Shown: positions 24,382-34,595, numbered from the stretch's first letter. The stretch: 59,005 nt of DNA from an uncultured Bacteroidales bacterium (GCA_902798705.1 CADBXS010000009.1:1-59005); one strand, 5' to 3'. The notes: generated from the letters alone by a model not told the origin. Made by a program: numbers and translations.

Positions 24382-26247
24382 ATGAAGATAGGAAGGGCCG
24401 TAGTGCTTCGTATATATCTGTTGTTGGTGATGGTATGCCATTCATCTGGGGCATTCGCTGACGATAAACTCTCTGGCACGGTGATTGGTACCAAAGAGTC
24501 TGTTAATTACAGCACTAACATGAAATCGACAACTGTTAACACATGTGCCAATGCTTTCGATGGTAAGTTGGAGACGTTCTTCGCCTCATACGAAAGGAAC
24601 TACACTTGGGCTGGACTGGATTTGGGCAGTCCGTTTGTCATCACGCGCGTGGGTTGGTCGCCTCGCAACGACTCTCAGGGAGAAGGACGCGTGGTGTTGG
24701 GCGTTTTCGAAGGTGCCAACTCGCCCGACTTCATGGATGCCTTGCCTTTGTATATCATCACGGAGAAAGGGAAAATCGGTACTGTCTCTCATGCCGACGT
24801 TCATTGTTCGCGAGGCTTTCGCTATGTGCGCTACATCGGTCCATCGAATGCTCGTTGCAACATTGCCGAGTTGGAGTTTTATGGTCATGCGGGCGAAGGC
24901 GACGATACGCATCTCTATCAACTGACCAATCTTCCCACTGTCAGCATCCATACGGAGGATGGTGTCATTCCTTACGACAAGGAACATGAGATTGAGTCTC
25001 AGTTGACCATCATCTCTGACGATGGCACACGCCTGCTTTCTGAGCCTGGCTCTGTGCGCGAACGTGGCAATGCGTCGAGGAATTTTCCTAAGAAGCCTTA
25101 CCGCATCAAGTTCAAGGAAAAACAGCGAGTGGTGGATGCACCTGGGAAGGCTAAGAAGTGGACACTCATCAACAACTACGGCGACAAGACGCTGATGCGC
25201 AATCTGCTCGCCTTCGAATTGAGTCGCCGGTTAGAGATGCCCTACACGCCTTACGGCACTGCTGTCGATGTGCTGCTCAATGGTGAGTACAAAGGTTGTT
25301 ACCAGTTGTGCGACCAGATTCAAGTGCAGAAAAATCGCGTGAATATCACGGAAATGACGCCAGAGGACAAGGAGGGCGATGCCTTGACCGGAGGTTATCT
25401 GATAGAGGTGGATGCATACGCTTGGGAGGAAAAGTCATATTTCTATTCCAACAAGGGCAATCCCGTCACTATCAAGTCGCCGGATGAAGATTCGATTATA
25501 TATCAGCAGACGGATTACATCCGGAGATACTTCAACAGGATGGAAAGCAACTGGGTGAATTATCTCGACCAAAACACTTTCCTAAGACATTTCCTTGTGG
25601 GAGAACTGTCGGGTAATACCGATACCTACTGGAGTGTTTTCATGTATAAGGAGCGAGGTGACGACAAACTCTATACAGGTCCTGTGTGGGACTTTGACTT
25701 GGCCTTTGAGAATGACGACCGAACTTATCCTGTCAATAGCAAGAGCGATTACATTTATCGGAGTGGAGGCAGTTGTGCTGGCAATATGAGCAGCTTTGTG
25801 GATAACATTGTGATTAGGAATGCTGCAGCACGAAAAAAGATGGTAGAGATATGGGATGAGGCTCGTCAGGCAGGACTGACGGAAGAGAATATGGTGGCTT
25901 GGATTGATGATATGGAAAAGGAATTGGAACAGTCGCAGAAGCTCAACTTCATGCGTTGGAACATCATGAATACCATCGTTCACCAGAATCCGAGAATATG
26001 GGGAAGTTATCAGGCCGAGGTGGCCAACGTGCGGCGGTTTATGAAAGAGCGTATTGCATGGATGGATAAGCGCCTCAATTATACTTATCATCCTAATGGA
26101 ATATCTGTTGCGATTGCTGATAATGAGCAGCCAAGTATGTTTTTCTCCTTATCGGGACAGCCGTATGGAAGTTATATGAATAGTCTGAAGCCTGGCGTTT
26201 ATATCGTCCGCCAGGGCCAGACAACCAAGAAAATCATTATCAGATAA
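24382..26247 (+). CDS. Secreted CotH-kinase protein with discoidin-like domain
   Basis: 621 residues from ATG 24382 (signal peptide RAVVLRIYLLLVMVCHSSGA). Residues about 30-175 resemble a discoidin/F5-F8 type C domain (ANAFDGKLETFFASYERNY, RYVRYIGPSNARCNIAELEF). The CotH part shows RERGNASRNFPKKPYRIKF, GDKTLMRNLLAFEL, GGYLIEVDAYAWE and GPVWDFDLAFEND. The tail PGVYIVRQGQTTKKIIIR resembles a sorting tail. It is convergent with the esterase gene, 16 bases away. Confidence 0.85.
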   Translation: MKIGRAVVLRIYLLLVMVCHSSGAFADDKLSGTVIGTKESVNYSTNMKSTTVNTCANAFDGKLETFFASYERNYTWAGLDLGSPFVITRVGWSPRNDSQGEGRVVLGVFEGANSPDFMDALPLYIITEKGKIGTVSHADVHCSRGFRYVRYIGPSNARCNIAELEFYGHAGEGDDTHLYQLTNLPTVSIHTEDGVIPYDKEHEIESQLTIISDDGTRLLSEPGSVRERGNASRNFPKKPYRIKFKEKQRVVDAPGKAKKWTLINNYGDKTLMRNLLAFELSRRLEMPYTPYGTAVDVLLNGEYKGCYQLCDQIQVQKNRVNITEMTPEDKEGDALTGGYLIEVDAYAWEEKSYFYSNKGNPVTIKSPDEDSIIYQQTDYIRRYFNRMESNWVNYLDQNTFLRHFLVGELSGNTDTYWSVFMYKERGDDKLYTGPVWDFDLAFENDDRTYPVNSKSDYIYRSGGSCAGNMSSFVDNIVIRNAAARKKMVEIWDEARQAGLTEENMVAWIDDMEKELEQSQKLNFMRWNIMNTIVHQNPRIWGSYQAEVANVRRFMKERIAWMDKRLNYTYHPNGISVAIADNEQPSMFFSLSGQPYGSYMNSLKPGVYIVRQGQTTKKIIIR

Positions 26248-26263
26248 GCCTATTTTTCACTCT

Positions 26264-27896
26264 TCACTTTTCAAAATATTTCTTTCCGTTCTGAATGAAG
26301 ATGCCCTTCTGAGGCTGAGAGAGCTTGCGGCCTTGAAGGTCGTAAGTTGCGCTTGGCTCAAGAGATAAGTTTTCGATATTGTTGATGCTTGTGTTCACAT
26401 AACTGTTGGCAGTGAGCATGAGTTGACCGATGATGCAGTCGCTCCATTCGGAGGCTGCGGAATAGATGGCGATGACATAGTCGCCTTGCTCGGTGACATC
26501 GAACTCGAAGAGTTGCTGTGCAGGACTGTTGAAATTGTTGGATGCTACGTTGCCAATGTTGATGTTGGGCGTGTAGGTCTGGTCGGCAATGCTGACGTAG
26601 TCGGTGCGCTTCTCGATGCTTACCGTTGATGTTGCGAAAGTAGAGTCCATAGTTGAATCCGCGATGCGAACCTGTGAACTGCAGGACACGGCAGCCCTGC
26701 GAATAGCCGTTGCTGTAGCCAGAACGGCGTTCGCTGCTGTCGAAGGTGGTCCAGCCTGCGGGCAGTGCTCCTCCCTCGGTGAAATAGGATGAGATGGTGA
26801 GGGTGGTGGGAGCCTGAAGTGTCAGTTCGATGGATGCGGTGCTCGTTTCTCCGTCGTTGTCGGTGGCTACGGCTTTCAAGGCGTGTATTCCTGTCTTGGC
26901 ACCTGTCAGGGTTGTTTGATAGGGCTTTTCCGTGCAAGTGGCGATGAGTGTAGTACCATCGTAGAACTCCACCTTCTCGATGGTACCGTTGGGGTCATCG
27001 GCTGTGGCAGTGATGGTAAGGTCGGGGAATGCTGCCGAGCCTGATGGAGCAAAACTGATGTACTTCGCACCGGTCTTGGGAGAAGTGATGCTGACGTTGG
27101 GAGAGGTCTTGTTCAGTGAATAGTTCTTGCAGAAGTTCCAAATTTCCTTACCGGTATAAACCTGTCGTTCCTTACAAACCCAGTGACCTTTGTTGGCCAG
27201 TTCCAGCAGTCGTACTTCGACACCGTCGTTGCCTGGACCCCAGATGTGGAGCTTGCAGTTGAAGCCGTTGTAGTTGTTGATGACTTTAGCCGTCGTTGGG
27301 CAGCCGTTATGCTTGATCCATACGTTCAGTGCTGGCTGTGCACCGCTGAAGCCGCACACGTCGTCGCCTGTGCCATGGATGTGGAGGATAGGAATAGGTC
27401 GCACATTGGCATTGGCCGTTGCTCCGCCCATCGGATAACCGCTGACAGGACAGAAGGCTGCAATGAGGTCAGGAATCTTGTTCATGGCGTGGTAAGTGAA
27501 CATACCGCCCATGGAGAAGCCACCGAGATAGACGCGGTTGCGGTCAATCTTGTACTGCGTTGCCATCTTGTCGATGATGGCCTTGACGAAATTGATGTCA
27601 CGATTGCCGGAAGTGTCCCATGCCTTGTTGATTCCGTTAGGGAAGACAACGACGAACTTGGCGGTGTCGCACACTGCTTCCATGCTCACATTGTCGTTCT
27701 TGAATTCGCTGTTCTGCATCCAGTTGGCGTCTTGATTGTAGCCGTGACAGAAGATGAGGAGTGGACGGTTTTCACCGAGGTTCTTCGGTGCATAGACGTT
27801 GTAAGAGCGGCTGGTGCCGTCAACTGTGATGTTGTCTGCCTTCATGGGCTGCATGACAGCCATGAGAAGGATGAATGATAAAATGAGTTGTTTCAT
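26264..27896 (-). pseudogene. PHB-depolymerase-like secreted esterase, split by a frameshift
   Basis: The start is ATG 27896 (MKQLILSFILLMAVMQPMKA signal peptide). The first frame carries an alpha/beta-hydrolase of the LpqC/feruloyl-esterase type, with GGFSMGGMFTYH (nucleophile Ser), HIHGTGDDVCG (Asp) and NKGHWVCKE (His), then an Ig-like domain (PNVSITSPKTGAKY ...). Near 26625 the sensible reading moves to another frame, which continues as STVSIEKRTDYVSIADQTYT and ends in YDLQGRKLSQPQKGIFIQNG plus a KK tail. One indel would restore a single protein of about 540 residues. The catalytic part is intact. A minus-strand TACCTTTG box lies at plus 27924-27931. Confidence 0.8.
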
Positions 27897-28194
27897 AGAA
27901 ATGGTGTTCTTGTTTATCGCTTGCAAAGGTATAAAACAATTAGTAAATAGTCATATAAAATATGAACAAAGATTAGGACAAAGTTATGATATTTGCAGTT
28001 CCATTTCTATCATCCTTCTATCTCATACCCAAACCAACCACCCCACTTCCATTTATCCCAATCAAACTTATTTTTGCCAACTTTTGTGTTCAAGTAAAGA
28101 TTTTTTGCATCGCTGTTCCGTTGTTTTTTTGTGGTTATCGCCATCGTTTTGTTTTTGTTTTCTTTGTCAATCGATGGAAAACAAATCTAAAGTT

Positions 28195-28225
28195 TTTGGT
28201 GAAACACAAAAAATGTGTACTTTTG
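28195..28225 (+). promoter_or_regulatory. Promoter of the AbiE-like pair, probably leaderless
   Basis: TTTG (28195-28198), 19 bases, then TACTTTTG (28218-28225). The first plausible ATG outside the promoter is at 28234, only eight bases downstream. The rest of the 336-base gap upstream is AT-rich and holds the esterase's -7 box. Confidence 0.7.
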
Positions 28226-28233
28226 CAAGTGAT

Positions 28234-28539
28234 ATGAGTAGTAATGAATGTATTAGTCAATTTACGCCCAACTTGTTTTGGGACGTTCATCCATCAGATT
28301 TGAAGATGGACGAGAACCAAGGCTATATCATCCAACGGGTGCTGGAGTATGGTCAGATGAACGATTGGCTACTCATCAACCGCTATTACGGCCTTGATCA
28401 AATTGTAGAAGAATGCAAGAAATTGCGTTCTCTCAATCCTGTTTGCTTGGCTTTTATATGCACGATTTCGCACACTAAAGAAGAGGATTACCGATGCTAT
28501 CACTTCAAACAGTCTTGCCCGACACTTTGGAACTCCTGA
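28234..28539 (+). CDS. Small DUF6922-like protein, probable partner/antitoxin of AbiEii
   Basis: 101 residues from ATG 28234. SNECISQFTPNLFWDVHPSD at the start, then IIQRVLEYGQMNDWLLINRYYG and an EECKKLRSLNPVCLAFICTI helix. This resembles the short DUF6922 proteins that precede nucleotidyltransferases in Bacteroidetes (family name from memory). Its 3' end overlaps the next gene by 46 bases, indicating translational coupling. Whether it neutralises a toxin, as AbiEi does, is an inference. The longer reading frame upstream runs through the promoter and is ignored. Confidence 0.7.
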   Translation: MSSNECISQFTPNLFWDVHPSDLKMDENQGYIIQRVLEYGQMNDWLLINRYYGLDQIVEECKKLRSLNPVCLAFICTISHTKEEDYRCYHFKQSCPTLWNS

Positions 28540-29123
28540 AGACACTCATGCAAATGCCTGAGTTGGAGGATATGAGACTGGTGGGGGGAACCTCACTTGC
28601 CCTGCAATATGGCCATCGCCGTTCTGTTGACCTTGATTTCTTTGGTGAAATATCTGTGGATCTGGATGAATTGACTGAAGCACTGAAAGAACAAGTGGAA
28701 CAAGTTGTGGTAGGAGGGCATAGCAAATACATTAAGGCTTATTTCCTAAATGGTGTGAAAGTAGATATCGTCAACTATGGTTATGCATGGATTGACAATC
28801 CTGTTATTGAAGAAGGATTACGTCTTGCATCGCCAAAAGATATTGCTGCCATGAAAGTAAATGCCATTATTGGGCGAGGCACGAAGAAGGATTTTATCGA
28901 CATCTATTTTCTTTTACAGCATTTTTCATTCAGTGAATTACTGAAACTATATCTCCAGAAATACCCAGATGGTTCAGAATATCGTGCCTTATTGAGCATG
29001 GCATATTTCGGTGATGCTGACCAACAGCCTATGCCATATATGTTTGATTGTGTGGATTGGGAAGCGGTCAAGCAATCTATTAGGCATGAAGTAGAAGCTT
29101 ATAATCAATCATTGAATGAATAG
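28494..29123 (+). CDS. AbiEii/AbiGii-type nucleotidyltransferase
   Basis: 209 residues. The nucleotidyltransferase motif GGTSLALQYGHRRSVDLDFF supplies the GT/S and DLD active-site residues, and GTKKDFIDIYFLL matches the conserved Lys-Lys-Asp-Phe-x-Asp motif. In lactococcal AbiE the toxin of this family acts in phage abortive infection, and related MenT enzymes modify tRNA; the target here is unknown. It overlaps its upstream partner by 46 bases. Confidence 0.85.
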   Translation: MLSLQTVLPDTLELLKTLMQMPELEDMRLVGGTSLALQYGHRRSVDLDFFGEISVDLDELTEALKEQVEQVVVGGHSKYIKAYFLNGVKVDIVNYGYAWIDNPVIEEGLRLASPKDIAAMKVNAIIGRGTKKDFIDIYFLLQHFSFSELLKLYLQKYPDGSEYRALLSMAYFGDADQQPMPYMFDCVDWEAVKQSIRHEVEAYNQSLNE

Positions 29124-29243
29124 AAAACCATTTCACTCTTAACGATTACTTCTTGACTGTGCAATGAGTTCTCCAAATCCCTTTATCATTTAACGATTAT
29201 CTGACGGCATACTGCTGTTTTTTCCTTCACTTTAAACTTTACA

Positions 29244-29663
29244 ATGATGAAAAGATTATTTATGACACTGTTGATGCTGGTTTGCTTCTTGTCGATGAGT
29301 TGGGCACAGATATGCAGAGACAGAAGCAATATGCAGATTGGTAAGATTGAATCGAATGGCGTTGTACGCAATTCGTCAAACATGAAGATTGGCAGTTTCG
29401 ACCGTAATAACACGATTAGGAACGCTTCAAACATGAAAGTTGGTTCGATAGATAATAATGGTGTTATCAGGGATAGATCCAACATGAAGATAGGCACCAT
29501 TGATAAGGATGGAATTGTTAGGGATGCCACTAATATGAGAATGGGCACTATTGAAAAGAATGGAACAGTTAGGGACAAATCCAATATGAAGGTGGGAAGT
29601 GTGGAAAATGTCAATCTCCAATATGCTGCTGTTTTCTTCTTCTTTTTCCATTTATTTCGATAG
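29244..29663 (+). CDS. Secreted 17-residue-repeat protein (beta-flower-like)
   Basis: 139 residues with a signal peptide (MMKRLFMTLLMLVCFLSMSWA). Then come six units of about 17 residues with pattern R[ND]xSNMK[IV]Gx[IF][DE]xxGx[IV]. The protein ends in YAAVFFFFFHLFR. From memory, similar repeats occur in Bacteroidetes beta-flower-type secreted proteins; the fold name is tentative. No catalytic residue pattern is visible. Confidence 0.75.
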   Translation: MMKRLFMTLLMLVCFLSMSWAQICRDRSNMQIGKIESNGVVRNSSNMKIGSFDRNNTIRNASNMKVGSIDNNGVIRDRSNMKIGTIDKDGIVRDATNMRMGTIEKNGTVRDKSNMKVGSVENVNLQYAAVFFFFFHLFR

Positions 29664-29688
29664 AACACATCTGGCTGAATAGAAAAAA

Positions 29689-29726
29689 CAAGTGGATTAC
29701 TCTCGGCTACGGGAGTAATCCACTTG
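29689..29726. terminator. Bidirectional terminator
   Basis: CAAGTGGATTACTC and GAGTAATCCACTTG are perfect 14-bp arms, followed by CTCTTTT on the plus strand and preceded by A-rich sequence. It lies between convergent genes. Confidence 0.85.
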
Positions 29727-29750
29727 CTCTTTTGTGATTAGCATCAATAC

Positions 29751-32180
29751 TTATTTCACGCTCCACTCGAACACGCCGCAGGAGTGCTTTTCTGGCTGCA
29801 CGATTTCGAGTTTCACGGCGGTGGTGCGAACAGGGTCGAAGTTGACGATGTTGGCAACTCCCTTGCCTGTGCCATAGCCTGTTGGGTTCTTCACCTCTGC
29901 CCATTCGCCTGCATCGGTCTTGTAGTAGAGTTTCCAGCTCTTTGGCACGCGGCAACCGCCCCAAGGACCATCGTCGAACCAATAAACAGTCGAGTTGCTG
30001 ATGGTAGCAGGTTCTTTGAAGGTGTAGCTAAGCCACTCCGTAGAGTTGTTCTTTGGCCACCAGTGCGTGTAAGGGATGCTGCGGTCGTCGCCATCGCTTG
30101 GCACGAGTCGGTCGTTGATAGCAGAGAGTGCTGGCAGACGGCGTGCAGAAGCGTCAATCTTGCTCTCAGAAGCGAGTGATGGTGGGAGTGCAGGACTGGT
30201 TGCATTGAGGTCGATAGGCATCCAAACCGTCATCTTTCCGTTGCCACGGTGAGCCCATGCATAGTAAGGAATCAGCACGATGCGCTCGTCCTTGGCCGTG
30301 AGTCGTCCCTTATCGTCGAATTTCAGTGTCTGAGCATCCGTTGTGATGGTTTGCACGGTGGTGTTCTCAATGGTTTTTTCTCCCATCGTGTATTGAGGTT
30401 CCTGATTGAGCAGAACGCTCAGCACGTCGCAATCATTGTCTGGCCATTCAGCACAATATACCAGTGGTCCACGCTCGATTTCAGCACGCCCCTTGTCGGC
30501 ACTCACCTTTCCGTTTGCCCTCACGAGACGAGGTTCCATGTCGAAGTGTACGCTCACCTTGTCGCCACTCTTCCACTTGCGGTTAATCACGAAATAGCCG
30601 TCCTTCAGTTCGCTTTCCACTGGCTTGCCATTCAACTTCACCGTGTAGCCGAGTTGCTTGCCATCCACAAAGTGGTAGAGGTCGCTTGGCACCACTTGTC
30701 CGCGCACCCATCCTGGGATGCGGATATTGAGGTTGAAGTTACCGCTTGCCTTCTTCATCGTCATTTCGATGTCGCCGTTCCAAGGGTAGTTGGTCTTCTG
30801 CTCGAAGGTGATTTTCTTGCCACCCACCTTCACTGTTGCCTCGTTGCCAGCGAAGAGATTCACGTAGAAGTTGTTGTCCTTCACGGCATAGATGTACTGA
30901 GGAAGCGATGGGATGAAGCGTGCAGCGTTGCTTGGGCAGCAAGCGCAACCGAACCATGCCTGACGCTGGTGCTGACCCATGGACTGCAATGGGTTAGGAT
31001 AGAAGAACTTACCACCGTCGATGCTGATACCGCTGATAACACCGTTGTAGAGCGTGCGCTCAAGTGCGTCGTAGTATTTCGATTCCCCATGCAAGAGGAA
31101 CAATCGGTAGTTGAGATACACCTGAGCAATGGCAGCACAAGTTTCGCAATAAGCCGACATGTTTGGCAATTCGTAGTTCTTGCCAAATGCCTCACCACTG
31201 CTCGTGGCACCCACACCACCCGTGATGTAGTATTTCTTCGAGATGATGTTGTCCCAAATCCTGTCGATGGCATCGATATAGCCCTTGTCGCCTGTCAATG
31301 CAGCTACGTCTGCCATACCCGCATACATGTAGCCTGCACGAACGGCATGACCAACGGCTTCATCCTGCTCCAGCACAGGCTTGTGACTCTGGCTGTACTC
31401 CGTCTTGATGGTGGTGTAGCCGCGCTTGTCGAGGAAGAATTTGGCTTGGTCGAGATACTCCTTCTTGCCCGTAGCGAGATAGAGTTTCGCAAGTCCCATT
31501 TCGGCAATCTGGTGTCCTGGCACCACGCATGCCTGTCCTGGCTTGTCGCCCACTTCGCGCACCACGCAGTCTGCAAACTTGCAAGCGATGTCGAGTAGCG
31601 ACTTCTTGCCCGTGGCATTGTAGTGAGCCACAGCAGCCTCGCAGAGGTGTCCGAGGTTGTAGAACTCATGGCTCAAGTCCTCTACCTTCGACCATCGCTT
31701 TGGACCAGCCCATCCGTGTGGGTGTTCTGGGTTCTGTGTGCGAGCAGTGTAGAGATAACCGTCAGGCTCCTGTGCACTGCCAATCACGGCAATCACACTG
31801 TCAACGTAAGCCTCGAGTTTCTTGTCAGGATAAGTCTGAAGCAGATAACTTGCACCTTCAATCGTCTTGTAAGGGTCGGTATCGTCGAACGAATAACCCA
31901 TCACGCCGTCCACCTTGAACACCTTCGAAGGGTCTTTCAGGTGCTGGGCAGCGTTCGAGAAATTGGTGTAACGCTTTTCGCTTTCGCACTTGCTAAAAGC
32001 CAAAGGAATCGTCACTTCGCGACTTGCCTTCAGGCGTTGTCCCCAAAACGTGTTAGGAGTGACCTTCACGCTGGTGAAAGGCACTGGAGTGATGGGGTAG
32101 CCCGACTTGTCGCTCTGAGCTTGTGCGGTGCCTGTAACGGCAAGAATTCCGCACACGAGTAATAATTTCTGTAATTTCAT
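29751..32180 (-). CDS. GH127-family beta-L-arabinofuranosidase
   Basis: 809 residues from the ATG at 32180, which begins a signal peptide (KLQKLLLVCGILAVTGTAQAQ). The catalytic (alpha/alpha)6 domain carries YCETCAAIAQVY and WFGCACCPSN, matching the Glu and Cys zinc ligands plus the nucleophilic Cys known for GH127 (HypBA1). It is followed by a beta-sandwich, then a discoidin-like C-terminal module (STEWLSYTFKEPATIS ... ). It removes L-arabinofuranose from plant or glycoprotein glycans and fits the adjacent SusC/SusD genes as the locus enzyme. A minus-strand TATATTTG box (plus 32208-32215) precedes it. Confidence 0.9.
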   Translation of the reverse strand: MKLQKLLLVCGILAVTGTAQAQSDKSGYPITPVPFTSVKVTPNTFWGQRLKASREVTIPLAFSKCESEKRYTNFSNAAQHLKDPSKVFKVDGVMGYSFDDTDPYKTIEGASYLLQTYPDKKLEAYVDSVIAVIGSAQEPDGYLYTARTQNPEHPHGWAGPKRWSKVEDLSHEFYNLGHLCEAAVAHYNATGKKSLLDIACKFADCVVREVGDKPGQACVVPGHQIAEMGLAKLYLATGKKEYLDQAKFFLDKRGYTTIKTEYSQSHKPVLEQDEAVGHAVRAGYMYAGMADVAALTGDKGYIDAIDRIWDNIISKKYYITGGVGATSSGEAFGKNYELPNMSAYCETCAAIAQVYLNYRLFLLHGESKYYDALERTLYNGVISGISIDGGKFFYPNPLQSMGQHQRQAWFGCACCPSNAARFIPSLPQYIYAVKDNNFYVNLFAGNEATVKVGGKKITFEQKTNYPWNGDIEMTMKKASGNFNLNIRIPGWVRGQVVPSDLYHFVDGKQLGYTVKLNGKPVESELKDGYFVINRKWKSGDKVSVHFDMEPRLVRANGKVSADKGRAEIERGPLVYCAEWPDNDCDVLSVLLNQEPQYTMGEKTIENTTVQTITTDAQTLKFDDKGRLTAKDERIVLIPYYAWAHRGNGKMTVWMPIDLNATSPALPPSLASESKIDASARRLPALSAINDRLVPSDGDDRSIPYTHWWPKNNSTEWLSYTFKEPATISNSTVYWFDDGPWGGCRVPKSWKLYYKTDAGEWAEVKNPTGYGTGKGVANIVNFDPVRTTAVKLEIVQPEKHSCGVFEWSVK

Positions 32181-32324
32181 AAAGTTAGATAGTTTGTAAA
32201 GTTGCGCAAATATAAATAAAATATTTGATTCCATAAATTTTTCCATCGAATTTATAGATTTTCAATCTTTTATCTCCCCTACCCCACTCCAATTTTACTT
32301 AAAACCCCATTCACATAGGGGATT

Positions 32325-32541
32325 GTCTGAAGCTCATGTGTGAATTGACTGAGGCGTTCTTTTGGATTTAACTAGTTGCCGAAGGTTCGCTATCGAATCA
32401 GCGAGCCTTCGGCGTTGCGATGGCGAAGGTTCGCCGTGTTAATGTTGAGGGCTCGGCATTTCAGTTGAATCAAAGAAATGATTCAGTTCAATCAGATGAG
32501 AGTGCCAGCAAAAACAAAGAAGAGCTCCAGTACATCCGAAG
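32325..32541. repeat. Family A dispersed 217-bp element, copy 2
   Basis: This fills the gap between the GH127 start and the SusD stop. It contains GGATTTAACTAGTTGCCGAA, a hairpin with GCCGAAGGTTCG and CGAGCCTTCGGC arms, GAGGGCTCGGC, and the right-end CCAGTACATCCGAAG. It is as long as copy 1 (1871-2087). Confidence 0.8.
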
Positions 32542-32610
32542 TTGAGAATTATTTTGAGTCCAAACTCACGTACTCTTTCAGGGCTTCGGCCTTTGTATGT
32601 GATATAAAAT

Positions 32611-32650
32611 AATAATGGCTGAACCCCAAAGCAGAGATTCAGCCATTATT
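32611..32650 (-). terminator. Terminator of the SusC-SusD transcript
   Basis: AATAATGGCTGAA and TTCAGCCATTATT are perfect 13-bp arms just after the SusD stop codon. On the minus strand they are followed by ATTTTAT. Confidence 0.8.
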
Positions 32651-32670
32651 TCATGATATCCTAATGAGGA

Positions 32671-34595
32671 TTATTTGGTGCGATAAGCAGGGTTCTGGTA
32701 GTTGTTCTTTTCCGTGTCGCTCATCATCATACCGTCGAGCTGTCCCTGTGGGATTGGACGGATGTAGTAGTTAGCAGGAATGTCGCGCTTGAACTCCTGG
32801 AGGTCCTTGTCGCCATAACCGCTACCAGCGATGTGGTAAGTAGTGGCACGCTCAGCCCACTTCTGTGTGCGCACGAGGTCGTACCAGCGGTAACCCTCGC
32901 CCCAGTACTCACGGCTACGCTCGTCGAGGATGTAGTCGATGGTGATGGTAGCTGGTGTTGCAGCAAGCATTTCAGCTGTATGGTCGATGTCAACAGCTAC
33001 GTTGTCGTTCTGCGAGAAAGTCTGCTTACCAGCACGAGCACGGAGTACATTCACATACTTGTATGCATTGGCATTGTCGCCGAGTTTCACAGCTGCCTCA
33101 GCAGCGAGGAGATAGAACTCAGAGAACTTGGCAATGTTCCAAGGACGTGGAGAACCACCGTTCACCTTCGAGCCAAGACCACCGTTGTTGTCTGTGCGAT
33201 AGATACCGATCTTCCAGTTGATTGGGTACTTCTTACGGCTGATGTGGTTCACTGCCACTACGAAGTCTGCACGTCCTGGCATTTCGCCGAAGCCCAATTT
33301 ACCATCGGCACCAATATATTCACCCTTCTCATTCTTGATGTCCATGTTGGAAATCTTGCTATCTTCGCTTTCTGGTACCCAGCTGAAGAATACTTCGTTA
33401 GGACCTACGTGCATGCCGTTGGCACCAATTACGTAAGCATCTTTTCCGCCAGCCTTCTGCCAGTTGGTGTGATAGCGCAGAGTGAAGGTTCCATCGTAGC
33501 GTGCGTCAATAGCCTTGACTTCGTCTTCCCAAACACCGCCCTTGATGAAGTTGTCGGCGATAGGAGCCATACGAGTCCAAGGACGACCCAGAGCCTGAAC
33601 AGCCTCGCGCTGAACTGGGTTGATGTTACCGCCTTCTGAACCCTTGGCAGTCATTTCGGTGTAGTTCCAAGTCTCCATCCAGTAAGCGAAGTTCTCAGGA
33701 GAACCACCACTACCCCAGCCGTAGCCGGAACCACCGTTACCGTACTTCTCGTCCTCGTCGTGGTCGGCGTAGAACATAATCTCGGAGTTGCGGTCGTTGG
33801 TTGCTACGTTCACGTCGTAGAATGTAGGTTGCAGTTTGTAAGGACCAGGGTTGTCGATGGCAGTCTTTGCCATGTCGTAAGCCTTCTGGAAGTAGTTGCG
33901 AGCCTCGCCTGACTTGCGTTCGCACTCAGGATAGGTTGGAATGTTGTTAGGATTCTCCAACCACCATGCGTAGGTCAGATAAGCCTTTGCAAGGTACAAG
34001 CGTGCCACGTTCTTGGTCACTGTACCAGTCAGACGTGGGTTCTCTGGCAGGTCGGCAAGAGCCTTCTCCAAGTCAGGGAATACGCACTTCTCATAAACCT
34101 CAGGCACAGTGTTGCGCACAGAAGTACGAACCGCACGAGCAGGAAGTAGTCGAAACCACGGAAGAAGTAAGCCTCGGCCAACAGAGATGCATCGATGCCT
34201 GCAGCAGCACCGTTCTCAATAATACCGCTTGCTGTGTTGATATTAGGGAAAGTAACTCCCCAGATAGAACCTGCAATAGAGTTGGATGGATTCATGGAAC
34301 CTACACCCGAGAGGTCGGCATCCTTGAAGTTACCGTCAGCCGACTGAGCCCATGTGTATTCGTCGGTACCAGTCTCCACGCTGTTCAGGAAATAGCCGTT
34401 GCCATAGAAATAGCGCAGATGGGCATAGAGCGAGGTAAGACCGCCCTCGATACCCGTCTTCGTAGTGAAGAAAGTCGGGTCAAATTGGGTGCGTGGCTGT
34501 TCATCGAGCACGTCGGAGCAAGAAGTGAACGCAATAGTCAGGCCACAGCTTAAAAGACCCGCAGCAAGGAAATATTTTATGCTTTTCGTTTTCAT
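32671..34595 (-). pseudogene. SusD-family glycan-binding lipoprotein, broken by deletion and frameshift
   Basis: The first frame (34595 to about 34128) has a lipobox (CGLTIAFTSC), the DEQPRTQFDPTFF start and AEAYFFRGFDYFLLVR. The second frame resumes at VRTSVRNTVPEVYEKCVFPD and runs to a normal SusD C terminus (NYYIRPIPQGQLDGMM ... NPAY). In related SusD proteins the arginine is followed by a TFGGVPL-type segment of roughly 20 residues that is absent here. So about 60 bases appear lost and the frame shifted by one. SusD binds glycans on top of SusC at the cell surface. The gene follows susC by 62 bases. Confidence 0.85.

Noticed and set aside
27814..28233. N-terminal extension of the DUF6922-like ORF
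   Set aside because: It overlaps the divergent esterase start and runs through the promoter of the pair; the ATG at 28234 is used instead.
30249..31598. 449-residue plus-strand ORF opposite the GH127 gene
   Set aside because: Antisense to a gene with conserved catalytic Cys/Glu motifs; no independent coding evidence.
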